Positions 22,398 to 33,595 of a stretch of DNA of 64,000 nt are shown here, in pieces. Every line of letters begins with the position of its first letter. Within the stretch, counting starts at the first letter, position 1. Source of the stretch: Rhodococcus sp. B50 (GTDB lineage: Bacteria; Actinomycetota; Actinomycetes; Mycobacteriales; Mycobacteriaceae); assembly GCF_013602415.1 (NCBI RefSeq), contig NZ_WPAG02000002.1, positions 3,351,480 to 3,415,479 on the forward strand. The letters run 5' to 3'. The notes under the pieces are model-generated. The model searched no databases, was not told the origin of the DNA, and saw nothing but the letters and a program-made list of their open reading frames with translations. Position numbers and translations under genes: made by a program.

Positions 22398-23100
22398 GTC
22401 GACCGTCCGCATCGGACTCGTCCTGCCCGACGTGATGGGCACCTACGGCGACGGCGGCAACGCCCTGGTGCTGCGCCAGCGACTGCGGATGCGCGGTCAC
22501 GACGCCGAGGTCGTCGAGATCGGATTGAACGATCCCGTCCCGGAGTCCCTCGACCTCTACACCCTCGGCGGCGCTGAGGACGCAGCGCAGCGACTGGCCA
22601 CGCGGCACCTGCAGCGCTACCCGGGACTGCAGCGTGCAGCCGAGCGCGGAGCGCCGGTGCTCGCGATCTGCGCCGCGATCCAGGTGCTCGGCCACTGGTA
22701 CGAGACGTCCTCCGGCGAACGTGTCGACGGCGTCGGGATCCTCGACGCGACCACCTCGCCGCAGCAGACCCGCGCGATCGGCGAGATCGTCATCCGGCCC
22801 ACCCTCGCCGGCCTCACCCAGCCGCTGACCGGCTTCGAGAACCACCGCGGCGGAACGACCCTCGGCTCCGATGCCACCGGGCTCGGCCGCGTCGACCGCG
22901 GTGTCGGCAACGGCGTGGGTGACGGACTCGAAGGTGCCGTGCAGGGCTCGGTGATCGGCACGTATCTGCACGGTCCGGTGCTCGCCCGCAATCCCGAACT
23001 CGCCGATCATCTCCTGATGCGCGCTCTGGGCATGGACTCGCTGCCGCCGCTGGACCTTCCCGAAGTCGATCTGCTGCGGCAGGAACGGTTGCGCGCCTGA
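22390..23100 (+). CDS. gatD: Lipid II isoglutaminyl synthase, glutamine amidotransferase GatD
   Basis: A 236-residue CobB/CobQ-type class I amidotransferase that releases ammonia from glutamine for MurT. The nucleophile is Cys94 in LAICAAIQVLG, and the catalytic histidine lies in GTYLHGPVL. Position 94 is the same as in the characterised S. aureus enzyme. It starts within the last codons of murT. The next gene is convergent after 4 nt. Confidence 0.95.
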   Translation: MSESTVRIGLVLPDVMGTYGDGGNALVLRQRLRMRGHDAEVVEIGLNDPVPESLDLYTLGGAEDAAQRLATRHLQRYPGLQRAAERGAPVLAICAAIQVLGHWYETSSGERVDGVGILDATTSPQQTRAIGEIVIRPTLAGLTQPLTGFENHRGGTTLGSDATGLGRVDRGVGNGVGDGLEGAVQGSVIGTYLHGPVLARNPELADHLLMRALGMDSLPPLDLPEVDLLRQERLRA

Positions 23101-23104
23101 GCGC

Positions 23105-23947
23105 TCAGCCGTGCGCGGCGACGTGCTCGAGGACCAGTCGCGCGAGTTCCTCCGGTTCCTCGTCGGGAATCCAGTGGCTCACCCCCGCGAGTGTCTCTAC
23201 CCGGTACGGGCCGGAGACGTAGCGGTGGGTCGCGTCGACCCCGGCGGGTCCGATGGCGACGTCCCCGTCGCTCCACACCATGAGAGTGGGCACGCGGACA
23301 GGTTCGAGGGCCGCTCTCGGATCCACGAAAGGCACGGCGCGATACCAGTTCACACCACCGCGGACGGCGCCTGGGTCGGCCATGCGCGCCGCATCCCGCT
23401 CGGCAGCCTCGACGGGTTGCCCCGTCCGCCGCAGCACCGAGCGACCGACGGCTTCGTTGCTCAGCAGGATCTCCGGTATCCAGGGGATCTGGAAGGCGAG
23501 CATGTACCACGAACGCAGTAGTTGCAGACTCGTGCCGAAGGCGCGCAGGAAGGCAGCGGGATGCGGGACGGACACCGCTGTTACGGTCCGGACCAGTTCG
23601 GCACGGCGGGTGGCCAGACCCCACGCGACGATCGCTCCCCAGTCGTGCCCGACGACGTGCACGTTCTTGCTCGGCACCACGTCGATGAGTGCAGCGACGT
23701 CGTCCACGAGGTGCCGGAGGCGGTAGTCCCGACGCCGACGAGGCCGCGCGCCGGGCGAGTATCCACGCTGATCGGGTGCGAAGGTGCGATATCCCGCAGC
23801 ATGCAGGCGCGGCGCGACCGCGTCCCAGGATCGGGAGTCCTGCGGGAATCCGTGGAGGAGAACGATGGGTTCCCCGTCGATCGGTCCGTCATCTCGGATG
23901 TCGAACCGGAGTCCGTCCCTCTCGACGGTTGTGATGCGCTCCCTCAT
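23105..23947 (-). CDS. Alpha/beta hydrolase, epoxide-hydrolase type
   Basis: A 280-residue alpha/beta hydrolase. Oxyanion motif LLHGFPQDSRSW (about 29-40), nucleophile elbow VVGHDWGAIVAW with Asp as nucleophile (as in epoxide hydrolases and haloalkane dehalogenases), acid region MVWSDGD, and the catalytic His in GVSHWIPDE. The tyrosines of the lid (RSWYMLAF, NWYRAVPF) favour epoxide hydrolase over dehalogenase. The ATG at 23947 has no strong ribosome site. About 220 nt upstream (23948-24168) contain no recognisable gene. Confidence 0.82.
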   Translation of the reverse strand: MRERITTVERDGLRFDIRDDGPIDGEPIVLLHGFPQDSRSWDAVAPRLHAAGYRTFAPDQRGYSPGARPRRRRDYRLRHLVDDVAALIDVVPSKNVHVVGHDWGAIVAWGLATRRAELVRTVTAVSVPHPAAFLRAFGTSLQLLRSWYMLAFQIPWIPEILLSNEAVGRSVLRRTGQPVEAAERDAARMADPGAVRGGVNWYRAVPFVDPRAALEPVRVPTLMVWSDGDVAIGPAGVDATHRYVSGPYRVETLAGVSHWIPDEEPEELARLVLEHVAAHG

Positions 23948-24168
23948 CCGGCCCCCTTGCAGTCGTGGCGATCGGCACCGACCGACATGTGACTGCGAAT
24001 CTACCTCCGGACAGGGGTTCGGCCCGGTGATTCGCTTTACGCGTTCTCCGGGCCGGATCTCTGCTTCACGAGCTTCTCTCTGTCGTCCGCGGACGTCTCA
24101 TAAGCTCGATTCGCACCTTCGATGTTAGCTACGTCACAGTGCGAATGCAAGCCTTTTCGTGCTGCCGG

Positions 24169-24639
24169 TCAGACCGAAGCGAGGGGGTATCCCAGAGTCG
24201 CCCAATCGTGCAGGCCTCCGCGGTAGTAGGCGAGCGCGGACGCGGGATATCCCGCGTCGATCAGCTTCCGGATCGCGTCGGGCGACTGAGGGCACTGGGG
24301 TCCGTTGCAGAAGACGATCGTCGTCCGGGCGGTATCGAGCTCGTCCTTCCTCGCGACGATGTCGTCGTGCGGGATGTTCGCGGCGCCGGGGAGGGTCACT
24401 CCGCTCCGGGAATCGGGCACCCGAGTGTCGACGAGCACGGCACCCCGGCCGAGCAACTCGATCACCTCGAGTTCTCCCACGGTCGTCACGCCCGTCGCCA
24501 CCTGCAGTGGCTGCACCTCACCCCAGGTCGTCTCCACCACCATGCGGTCGGCTTCCCCTTCCACCGGGCGCGGAACGTTCTGCGGGTCGCCGTCGCGCGT
24601 ACGATCGGCGCGCTCGATCTGCTGCTTCTCGCTCGTCAC
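24169..24639 (-). CDS. Rhodanese-domain protein
   Basis: A 156-residue protein with a single rhodanese domain (about 55-155): VLVDTRVPDS, LPGAANIPHD, the active-site cysteine in VFCNGPQCPQS and the C-terminal GGLHDWATLGYPL. The N-terminal 40 residues are hydrophilic. The GTG start shares GTGA with the TetR stop codon, so it is coupled to that regulator. Rhodaneses move sulfane sulfur; the loop CNGPQC is longer in prolines than classical thiosulfate enzymes, so the substrate is open. Confidence 0.82.
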   Translation of the reverse strand: MTSEKQQIERADRTRDGDPQNVPRPVEGEADRMVVETTWGEVQPLQVATGVTTVGELEVIELLGRGAVLVDTRVPDSRSGVTLPGAANIPHDDIVARKDELDTARTTIVFCNGPQCPQSPDAIRKLIDAGYPASALAYYRGGLHDWATLGYPLASV

Positions 24640-25322
24640 GATCCGGACTCTACGGGAGAGCGGTCGCTCCTCGCGGCCCCTGCGGTGCCCGGCGTCGGAT
24701 CCGGATTCTTCGACCCCCACTCCCGCTGGGCAAGGATCGCCGATCCCATCCAGCGGCGCAGGTAGCGACGCAGGTCGTCGTCGGAGCGCGGCGGGGTTCC
24801 CGGCGAGACGAAGAACGACTGCATGGTGCGCAGCACGTACTCCACCAGCTCGGCGAGGGAGGCGTCGTCGTAGCCGTAGCTCTCCCAGTCCACGTCGAAT
24901 CGCGTGATCATCGCCATGCCGAACATCCACGCCTCCTCCGAGGCCAGTGCCTCGGGGTGCGGGTTCGAATAGGTGCTCGACAGCAGGATGCCGAGATGCG
25001 GGGTGCGACGCACCTCCGCGAGCGTGTAGACCACGCCCTCGGTCATGGCCTCGACCGGGTCGCCGAGCCCCGCGACCCGCCGGGTCAGCCGGTCCAGGAA
25101 TCCTTCGACCGATGCGATGGCCGCCGCACGCATCAGCGCGTCGGCGCTCGGGAAGTAGCGGTAGACCGTCTGGCGGATCACCCCGAGCGACTGCGCGACG
25201 TCGGCGATGCTGATCTCCGCACCGGTCCGGTCGATCAGGTCGACCGCAGCAGCAACGATCCGCTGCGACGCTTCTTCGTCGCCGGCGGGAGGACTCCCAC
25301 CCCACCCACGTCTGCGTGCCAC
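24636..25322 (-). CDS. TetR-family regulator
   Basis: A 228-residue TetR regulator with helix-turn-helix ISIADVAQSLGVIRQTVYRYFPSAD-type sequence (about residues 35-60) and a helical ligand domain. The GTG at 25322 follows GAGGAAG; the frame is open to 25436, but that region holds the operator. It is divergent from the metal-hydrolase gene and probably represses it and itself. The rhodanese gene follows with a 4-nt overlap. Confidence 0.88.
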   Translation of the reverse strand: MARRRGWGGSPPAGDEEASQRIVAAAVDLIDRTGAEISIADVAQSLGVIRQTVYRYFPSADALMRAAAIASVEGFLDRLTRRVAGLGDPVEAMTEGVVYTLAEVRRTPHLGILLSSTYSNPHPEALASEEAWMFGMAMITRFDVDWESYGYDDASLAELVEYVLRTMQSFFVSPGTPPRSDDDLRRYLRRWMGSAILAQREWGSKNPDPTPGTAGAARSDRSPVESGS

Positions 25323-25427
25323 TTCGCGCTTCCTCGAACCGTCGCCTGGAGAAGGCCCGACGGTAACACGCGCGACCTCTGCGGCCGTGGCCCGAAACGG
25401 TCCCCCTCCAGCGAATGAGACACCTAT

Positions 25428-25453
25428 CATACACATGACGCTATTCGTGTATG
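25428..25453. promoter_or_regulatory. Palindromic operator between TetR and metal-hydrolase genes
   Basis: CATACAC (25428-25434) and GTGTATG (25447-25453) are perfect inverted arms 12 nt apart in the divergent promoter region. It is the only clear palindrome in the gap and a good candidate for the TetR site. Confidence 0.7.
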
Positions 25454-25555
25454 GTCACGCCGACCGGGCCTCCCGGCTCTTCCGAGGTCCTCCCCAACCG
25501 TGTCCCAAACCAGGTCCCGAACCAGCCCGGTGTCGACGAGACGAGGTACCGACCC

Positions 25556-26491
25556 ATGACGAACCTGCAGGTCCGCAAGATGCGTTTCGCATTCGCGGAT
25601 TACGACGTGCCGTTCCTGTGGAACGAGGAGAATCCGGCTTTCTCGAGCATGGCCAACGCCGTCTCGTTCCTCGCGATCGGCTTCGAGAAGATGATCGTGA
25701 ACATGATCCGCGAGATCACTCCTCGCATCACCGATCCCGGTGTCCTCGAAGAGGCCAACGCCTTCATGTACCAGGAGGGCCAGCATTCGACCGCCCACCG
25801 GCAGCATGTGAAAGGCCTGATCAAGAGTTATCCCGGCCTGCAGGAGACGCTCGACGACGTCGTCGGCGCGTTCGACAAGCTCACCGCCGAAACCTCCGCC
25901 GAATACCGGCTCGCGTACACCGCAGACCTCGAGGCGACCTTCACGCCCGTCTTCAAGCTCATGCTCGACAACGACGCGGCACTCTTCCGCCCCGGCGACG
26001 ATCGGGTGGCCTCGTTGTTCATCTGGCATTTCGTCGAGGAGGTCGAGCATCGCAGTTCGGCGCTCATCATCTTCGACGCGGTGGTCGGCAGCGATCTGTA
26101 CCGCATGCGGCAGGCACCGTCGGTGTTCAAGCACGTGCTCGACGTCATCGCCATCGCATGTGAGGGTTTCAACAAACACGTGCCCCTGGAGGAACGGAAG
26201 ATCGACGCGATGTCGATGTTCGCCTCGTACCGCCGTAAGCAGAACCTGCGACGGAGGTTGCCGTTCCTGCAGTACGAGGATCACGGCCCCATGCCGCGCG
26301 CCTTCGACGTCCTGCCGCTCGGCGAACAACTCGTCTCGCTGGTGGGCATCATCCGCAGCCAGATGCCCAAGCACAATCCCGACCATGAGAAGCTGCCGGC
26401 CCTCGCCGACGTGTGGTTCCGACGATTCGACGAAGGCTACGACGTCTCGCACTGGTACACGGCGGAAACCGTGGGTGGAAGGAAGAATTGA
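25556..26491 (+). CDS. Predicted metal-dependent hydrolase (PF10118 type)
   Basis: A 311-residue, mostly helical protein. The acidic/histidine motifs FMYQEGQHSTAHRQH (about 65-79) and FIWHFVEEVEHRSSAL (about 150-165) resemble di-iron ferritin-like ExxH patterns of the PF10118 family, annotated as metal-dependent hydrolases and often found in degradation clusters. The ATG at 25556 follows GAGG; a start at 25451 would lie inside the operator. The next gene overlaps its stop codon by one base, so the two are co-expressed. Substrate unknown. Confidence 0.75.
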   Translation: MTNLQVRKMRFAFADYDVPFLWNEENPAFSSMANAVSFLAIGFEKMIVNMIREITPRITDPGVLEEANAFMYQEGQHSTAHRQHVKGLIKSYPGLQETLDDVVGAFDKLTAETSAEYRLAYTADLEATFTPVFKLMLDNDAALFRPGDDRVASLFIWHFVEEVEHRSSALIIFDAVVGSDLYRMRQAPSVFKHVLDVIAIACEGFNKHVPLEERKIDAMSMFASYRRKQNLRRRLPFLQYEDHGPMPRAFDVLPLGEQLVSLVGIIRSQMPKHNPDHEKLPALADVWFRRFDEGYDVSHWYTAETVGGRKN

Positions 26492-27639
26492 TGTCCGACC
26501 TGTGCTCACCCACCTTCGAGGACCTCTCGACCCGCCTCGGATTCTCGTGCGACGAAGCCGGTGGGATCTTCGAACTGCGCAGTCCGTTCGCGTTGGAGAA
26601 CTGGACGCTGCCCGTCCTCGAGGCGACCATCGTGCTCGGCGCCGTGCTGATGCTTGTGCACGCGATCGTCCGGCTGCGGCGCACCGGTGACGCCACGAAC
26701 CTCGTCGTCTGGCTCGGCACCCTCGCGTTCCTGTTCATCATCGAGCCACTGCTGTACTTCCCCGACGCCTTCGGTGTCGAGGAGTACCTCGATACGATGT
26801 TCGCGCACAACGTGTTCACGGTCGAGTTCATGTGGGGACGCCTGCCGCTGTACATCATCGCCATCTATCCGATGATGGCGACGATCGCGTTCGAGATCGT
26901 CCGCATGCTGGGGGTGTTCCGGCAGTACGGCACCCTCGTCGGGGCGGTCTGCGTGGGCTTCGTCCACCACGCCTTCTACGAGATCTTCGATCATCTCGGT
27001 CCGCAGTTGCGGTGGTGGGAATGGTCGCTCGACAATCCGATCAACCAGCCCTTCTTCGACTCGGTGCCCCTCCCGAGCGTGGTGGTCTTCGCCGCCCTGT
27101 GGCCGATGTCGCTCGCGTTCTGCGCGCAGTTCTTCGTCGGCCGGCACATCGACGCCGGTCGCACCTTCGGGGGACTCGAGTTGACCTGGCGCACGATCAC
27201 CGTCGGACTTCTCGCGTCCGTGGGCGTCGTGATCCTCCCGGCGCCGGCAACCGTGATCGGCATGGGCAGCACAACGGTGCGGGCGACGATCTACGCCGCC
27301 GAACTCGTGATGCTGTCGATCGTGGCGATCTACGTGCTCTCGCGCCAATGGTCCCGGCTGCGAAGCACACCCACCGATCGGCCCTATTCGAACAACCTCG
27401 TCCGCTGGTACGCCGTCGCGTATCTCGCCGTGATGGCCGTGTTGTGGATCGGCGCTCTGCCCGACTGGTTCTCGGCCGTCGACGGGGTCACCGAGGCGGG
27501 CGACCCGATCGGCAGTCTGTGGTACACCGTGGCGTGCTTCGTGGTCGCGATCGCCTGTGTCGCTGCGACCTTCACCGTTTCACGGGAGGGCGATGCGAGC
27601 CGGCACGACGCGGCATCGAAGACTCTCACCGAGGCATGA
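26491..27639 (+). CDS. Polytopic membrane protein of unknown function
   Basis: A 382-residue protein with about nine hydrophobic segments spread from residue 36 to 370. Conserved-looking polar features inside membrane segments include VGFVHHAFYEIFDHLG and MWGRLPLYIIAIYPMM. I do not recognise the family. It begins in a TGATG junction with the metal-hydrolase gene after GGAAGG, so it is co-translated with it and may supply or accept a membrane-soluble substrate. The N-terminal 30 residues contain two cysteines before the first helix. Confidence 0.7.
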   Translation: MSDLCSPTFEDLSTRLGFSCDEAGGIFELRSPFALENWTLPVLEATIVLGAVLMLVHAIVRLRRTGDATNLVVWLGTLAFLFIIEPLLYFPDAFGVEEYLDTMFAHNVFTVEFMWGRLPLYIIAIYPMMATIAFEIVRMLGVFRQYGTLVGAVCVGFVHHAFYEIFDHLGPQLRWWEWSLDNPINQPFFDSVPLPSVVVFAALWPMSLAFCAQFFVGRHIDAGRTFGGLELTWRTITVGLLASVGVVILPAPATVIGMGSTTVRATIYAAELVMLSIVAIYVLSRQWSRLRSTPTDRPYSNNLVRWYAVAYLAVMAVLWIGALPDWFSAVDGVTEAGDPIGSLWYTVACFVVAIACVAATFTVSREGDASRHDAASKTLTEA

Positions 27640-27663
27640 TCCGTTCGAAGGGTCCGGTCCACG

Positions 27664-28209
27664 CTACCGCGCGTCGGCTCCGTCGAGCAGCCAGCGACCG
27701 TCGACCCGCTTCAACGCGATGACGAAGCGGGTGGCGTCGGTGCGTCCCTCCGGCACGACGACGTTCTTCACGTCCTGGTCGAGGAAGACCAGGACCGTGG
27801 CGACATCACCGTCGAAGCTCTCGAGGCCGGCGTGCTCGGCCCGCGCCATCGACGTGCCTTCCCCGTCCTCGACGAGACCTCGCAGATCGCCGGCCACCCC
27901 TTCGTATCGAGAGGCGAATTCCTCGGTGGAGTTCGCGGTGACGGCGGCGAGGTTGTCGTCGAAGGAGCGGTAGTCGTAGGTGCCGAGGGCCACGGCGTAT
28001 TCGCGGGCCCGGTCGACGGCCTCGTTCCGCAGTTCGACGTCCTGCCCGGCCTGCCACCACCGGAATCCGGAGAACACGGCGGCGGCGAGCAGTACCCCGA
28101 TCACCGCGACGGTGACCCATCTGCCCCGCCCGGACCCTGCGCCCGTGGTGTCACCATCCGACTCGGAGTCCTCGGTGCATTTTTCGGTCGGGACATCGGT
28201 GGGTGTCAT
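27664..28209 (-). CDS. Mce-associated membrane protein-like
   Basis: A 181-residue protein with an acidic N-terminal cytoplasmic tail, one membrane helix (about 32-52) and an external domain with the AREYAVALGTYDYRSFDDNLAAV and FVIALKRVDGRWLLDG patterns of Mce-associated (Mas) proteins. Mas proteins usually accompany mce lipid importers; there is no mce operon in this window, but a FadD5-like gene, typical of mce1 loci, lies next door. The ATG at 28209 is the only good start. Confidence 0.75.
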   Translation of the reverse strand: MTPTDVPTEKCTEDSESDGDTTGAGSGRGRWVTVAVIGVLLAAAVFSGFRWWQAGQDVELRNEAVDRAREYAVALGTYDYRSFDDNLAAVTANSTEEFASRYEGVAGDLRGLVEDGEGTSMARAEHAGLESFDGDVATVLVFLDQDVKNVVVPEGRTDATRFVIALKRVDGRWLLDGADAR

Positions 28210-28292
28210 CCGCCCAGTCCTTCCAACAGCTTCTGCAGTAGTTCATCGGTTGCGACCCCGGCGCGACCTCGCCGATCCGGCGCCGAACGACG

Positions 28293-28341
28293 ACGAACGA
28301 GGACACGGACCGTGCTTTGCCACGGTCCGGTCCCCGTTCGT
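28293..28341 (-). terminator. Terminator after the FadD5-like gene
   Basis: A long imperfect hairpin: outer arms ACGAACG/CGTTCGT (28293-28299, 28335-28341) and a perfect inner stem GGACCGTG/CACGGTCC with loop CTTTGC. It lies just downstream of the fadD stop codon. Confidence 0.75.
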
Positions 28342-28360
28342 ACGAGGAGTGCGCGGGAGA

Positions 28361-29959
28361 TCAGCCCTGGGTGACTGCGGGAAGACCGCCGCGAAGCTCA
28401 CCCTTGATGACCTTGCCGCTCGCGTTGCGCGGCAGGGCGTCGACGATCACGACCTCCTTGGGGTGCTTGTACCGCGCGAGGTGCTCGTTCAGGTACGGCT
28501 GCAGCTCGTCGAGGGTGAGGTCGTCGTTGCCGGGCTTGAGCGCGACGACGGCGACGGGCACCTCGCCCCACTTCGAGTCCGGGCGACCGATGACCGCGGC
28601 CTCGAGCACCTTGGGATGCCCGAAGAGGACGTTCTCGACCTCGGCACAGTAGATGTTCTCGCCGCCCGAGATGATCATGTCCTTCTTGCGGTCGACGACG
28701 TAGACGAAGCCCTCCTCGTCCATGCGCACGAGGTCGCCGGAGTGGAACCATCCGCCGTAGAACGCCTCGCTCGTGGCGGTGGCGTTGTTCCAGTACTCGC
28801 GCATCATGGTCGGGCCGCGGTAGACGATCTCGCCGACCTCACCGGGGGCGACGTCGTTCATCTCGTCGTCGACGACACGTGCCTGGATGGTGGGGATGAC
28901 CCGGCCCACGGAGCCGAGCTTGCGGATGGCGTCGTCGCCGTCGAGGACGCAGGTGATGGGCGACATCTCGGTCTGGCCGAAGACCGCCACGTTGAAGGCA
29001 TCGGGGAAGGTCTCCGCCATCGCACGCAGGATCGTGTCGGAACTCGGCGCGGCACCCCAGGAGATGTTGCGCAGTTTCAGTTTCCGTGGTTTCGCCCGCT
29101 GCGCCGCACACATGGCCTGCCACTGCACCGGCACGAGGAACAGGCTGGTGACGTTCTCGGCCTCGAGGACGTCGAGCAGTTCTTCGGGATCGAACGCACC
29201 GACCGGGTGGATGACGGTGGGCGTGCCCAGCATCAGGCTGGGGGCGATCGAACCGAGCGCCGCGATGTGGAACATCGGTGACGCGCAGAAGCCGATGCCC
29301 GACTCGTCGAACAAGCGGAAGGCCCGGATGCAGGTGAGCGACTGGGCTTCCAGGTTGGAATGCGTGAGGACCGCACCCTTGGGCCGGCCCGTGGTGCCCG
29401 AGGTGTACATGATGAGCGCGGGAGTGTTGTTCGGGATCTCCACGGCCGCGTGCGGTTCGCCCTCTTCGGCGACCAGAGCCTCGTACCCGAGTGCGTCGCC
29501 TTCCGGGTCGGCCCCCACCGTGATGGACAGCTCGATACCTTCGGCCTGGCCACGTGCGGCGGCGGCGAGCGGGACGAGCGGCCCCTCTGCGACGATCGCC
29601 TTCGCGCCGGAATCCGCCACGAGGAAGGCCACCTCGGGAGCGGTGAGGCGGAAGTTCACCGGCACCGCGATGGCACCGAGAGCGTTGGCGGCGAGCACGA
29701 TCTCGACGTACTCCGGACGGTTGAGCATGAGGATGATGACGCGGTCGCCGAAGCCGATGCCGCGACGCGAGAGCGCATCGGCGAGCTTCTCGACCCGCGT
29801 GTTCAGCTGCGACCAGGTGATGGTCTCGCCGCGGAATCGGAAGGCCGTGCGATCGGGAATCATCAGGGCGTGGCGCGCCACCTGATTGTTCCAGTTGTTG
29901 CTACGGAAGCGGGTCGCGTCGGTACCGACCGCTTCGGAAACGACAGAGGGGGGAACCAT
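28361..29959 (-). CDS. fadD5: Fatty acyl-CoA synthetase, FadD5-like
   Basis: A 532-residue AMP-forming ligase activating a carboxylic acid to its CoA thioester. ATP motif MYTSGTTGRPKGAVLTH (about 180-195), the GWFHSGDLVRMDEEGFVYVVDRKKD hinge region and the C-terminal PRNASGKVIK lysine motif are intact. It matches M. tuberculosis FadD5 (Rv0166) over most of its length, including the start QNWVNQ-like SNNWNNQVARHA. The ATG at 29959 follows GAGAGGA. It lies downstream of echA on the same strand with 308 nt between them, so it has its own promoter. Confidence 0.85.
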   Translation of the reverse strand: MVPPSVVSEAVGTDATRFRSNNWNNQVARHALMIPDRTAFRFRGETITWSQLNTRVEKLADALSRRGIGFGDRVIILMLNRPEYVEIVLAANALGAIAVPVNFRLTAPEVAFLVADSGAKAIVAEGPLVPLAAAARGQAEGIELSITVGADPEGDALGYEALVAEEGEPHAAVEIPNNTPALIMYTSGTTGRPKGAVLTHSNLEAQSLTCIRAFRLFDESGIGFCASPMFHIAALGSIAPSLMLGTPTVIHPVGAFDPEELLDVLEAENVTSLFLVPVQWQAMCAAQRAKPRKLKLRNISWGAAPSSDTILRAMAETFPDAFNVAVFGQTEMSPITCVLDGDDAIRKLGSVGRVIPTIQARVVDDEMNDVAPGEVGEIVYRGPTMMREYWNNATATSEAFYGGWFHSGDLVRMDEEGFVYVVDRKKDMIISGGENIYCAEVENVLFGHPKVLEAAVIGRPDSKWGEVPVAVVALKPGNDDLTLDELQPYLNEHLARYKHPKEVVIVDALPRNASGKVIKGELRGGLPAVTQG

Positions 29960-30267
29960 CGATGATCCTCTCGTGACGGGGCAGGAGTGCGGCGGCACGG
30001 CCTGTGCCGAGCCGTCGATGTGTGAGGCACATTACAGGCCCGGAGTGGTTTAGGCCAGAGCTTTTGTTAACGGAGATTCCGTGAAAATGGAGCGGCTCGC
30101 GTCGGACGCGATCGCCGAGCGCAGGCAGGCGCGGACAGCAGGAAATGCTGTTCTAGCGGTGGGTTCGCCGGACGGGAGCGGGTGCTCCGACGAGCATGTC
30201 GGCCCCTGCTCCCGTCCGGGAAGTTCCTTCTCGATCCTCCGAAAACGAGCCTCCGAAGGATTGTCGG
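29960..30267 (-). terminator. echA-fadD gap with echA terminator (30168-30219)
   Basis: CCGGACGGGAGC (30168-30179) pairs perfectly with GCTCCCGTCCGG (30208-30219), with GGTGCTC/GAGCA inside; it follows the echA stop by about 50 nt. The remaining part contains the AT-richer stretch 30050-30080 that probably holds the fadD promoter. No ORF with plausible coding bias was seen. Confidence 0.7.
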
Positions 30268-32144
<1,877 letters not shown>

Positions 32145-32287
32145 TCAATACGTTCTGTACTGCAGTTTTGGAGATTCTTACCAGAAAGTAGTGTTCCTAT
32201 GCAGGGGGTGTGGCTGTTACCTTTGAGGCCGACGAACGTTCGCCGCGACATCGCGGCCGGAAACAGGATCCACGACGAGGAGGCAGG

Positions 32288-33595
32288 GTGCCCGAACAAG
32301 CGCAGGTCGGGGCACGCACAGCCGCGAAGGCCGACACCCCGACCCCCACCGTGCGGCGCCGGCCGAAGAACCGCAAGGCACAGATCGCCACCGTCGCGGC
32401 CGAGGCGTTCAGCGAACGCGGCTATCACGGGGTGAGCATCGACGAGATCGCCACTGCTGTGGGCATCTCCGGCCCAGCCCTGTACCGGCATTTCCCGAAC
32501 AAGTACGCCTTGTTCCACCACGCCGTGGTCACGCTCGCCGACGCCCTCGAGGCAGCTCTCGCGGAGTTCGACGAGGAGGGCGGGGCGAACGGCGCCGTAC
32601 TCGACGCCGCCGAGGAACTCGAGCGCAAACTTCTCGCGCTCATCCGCACCACGATCGAGAATCGTCGGACGGGTGGGTTGTACCGCTGGGAACGCCGGTA
32701 CCTCACCGGTGAGGACCGCAGCGAGATCCTCTCGAAGATGCGAGCGCTCAACCGCCACCTCGCCCGGACGATCGCGCGCCTGCGCCCCGATCTCACCGAC
32801 GACGACTACGTGCTTCTCAGCACGGCGATGCTCAGCGTCATCGGCTCGATCACCACCCACCGCGTCCCGCTGTCCACCCGGCGTCTGCAGCAGCTGCTGC
32901 TCGACTCGTGCACTGCGGTCGCGGCCACCGAACCGGTACCCGACGTGGACGAGCCGGCACCGGCGCCCGAGTCCCGCGGACTGTCCGTGGCGAACAAGCG
33001 CGAGGTCCTCCTGCAGGAGGCCGTGCTGCTCTTCGACGCCCGGGGCTACCACGAGGTGAGCATCGAGGAGATCGGAGCGGCGGCCGGCATCAATGCGTCC
33101 GGTGTCTACCGGCACTTCGCAAGCAAGGCCGATCTGCTCGCGGCCGCCTTCCACCGGGCCGGTGATCGTGTCGCCATGATCATCGGCGAGGCGCTCGCCG
33201 ACTCGACGACACCCGCGCAGGCCCTCGAGGTCCTCACCGAGGTGTACGTCCGGATGTCGTTCGAGCAGAGCGAACTGATGTCGGTGTATTTCGCCGAGGT
33301 CGGCAATCTTCCGGCGCACCACCGCAGCGACCTGCGGAACATCCAGCGGCTCAACATCGAGGAGTGGGCCCGGCTGGTCGGCGAGCTCCGTCCCGAGTTG
33401 CCCGCAGTCGAATGCCGTTTCCTCGTACATGCTGCGCTCAACCTCGTGCTCGACACCGGCAGCCTCGTGCATTTCCGGCCCACCCCGTCCCGGCAGCGCC
33501 GGGTGCAGCAGCTGATGCTCTCGGTGCTCCTCGGAAGCACCGGTTCGCCGGAGGCGACTCTCGAGAACACCGGCTCGCCGGAGGCGGCACGATGA
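32288..33595 (+). CDS. Regulator with two tandem TetR modules
   Basis: A 435-residue protein containing two complete TetR-type units. The first helix-turn-helix is VSIDEIATAVGISGPALYRH and the second VSIEEIGAAAGINASGVYRH, about 220 residues apart, each followed by a helical ligand domain. One chain thus resembles a covalent TetR dimer. The GTG at 32288 has AGGAGG just upstream; an earlier GTG at 32210 is possible. It ends with an almost exact repeat of TGSPEA. The stop overlaps the ADH ATG (ATGA). It lies divergent from NMO-echA, so it may control both directions. Confidence 0.85.
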   Translation: MPEQAQVGARTAAKADTPTPTVRRRPKNRKAQIATVAAEAFSERGYHGVSIDEIATAVGISGPALYRHFPNKYALFHHAVVTLADALEAALAEFDEEGGANGAVLDAAEELERKLLALIRTTIENRRTGGLYRWERRYLTGEDRSEILSKMRALNRHLARTIARLRPDLTDDDYVLLSTAMLSVIGSITTHRVPLSTRRLQQLLLDSCTAVAATEPVPDVDEPAPAPESRGLSVANKREVLLQEAVLLFDARGYHEVSIEEIGAAAGINASGVYRHFASKADLLAAAFHRAGDRVAMIIGEALADSTTPAQALEVLTEVYVRMSFEQSELMSVYFAEVGNLPAHHRSDLRNIQRLNIEEWARLVGELRPELPAVECRFLVHAALNLVLDTGSLVHFRPTPSRQRRVQQLMLSVLLGSTGSPEATLENTGSPEAAR

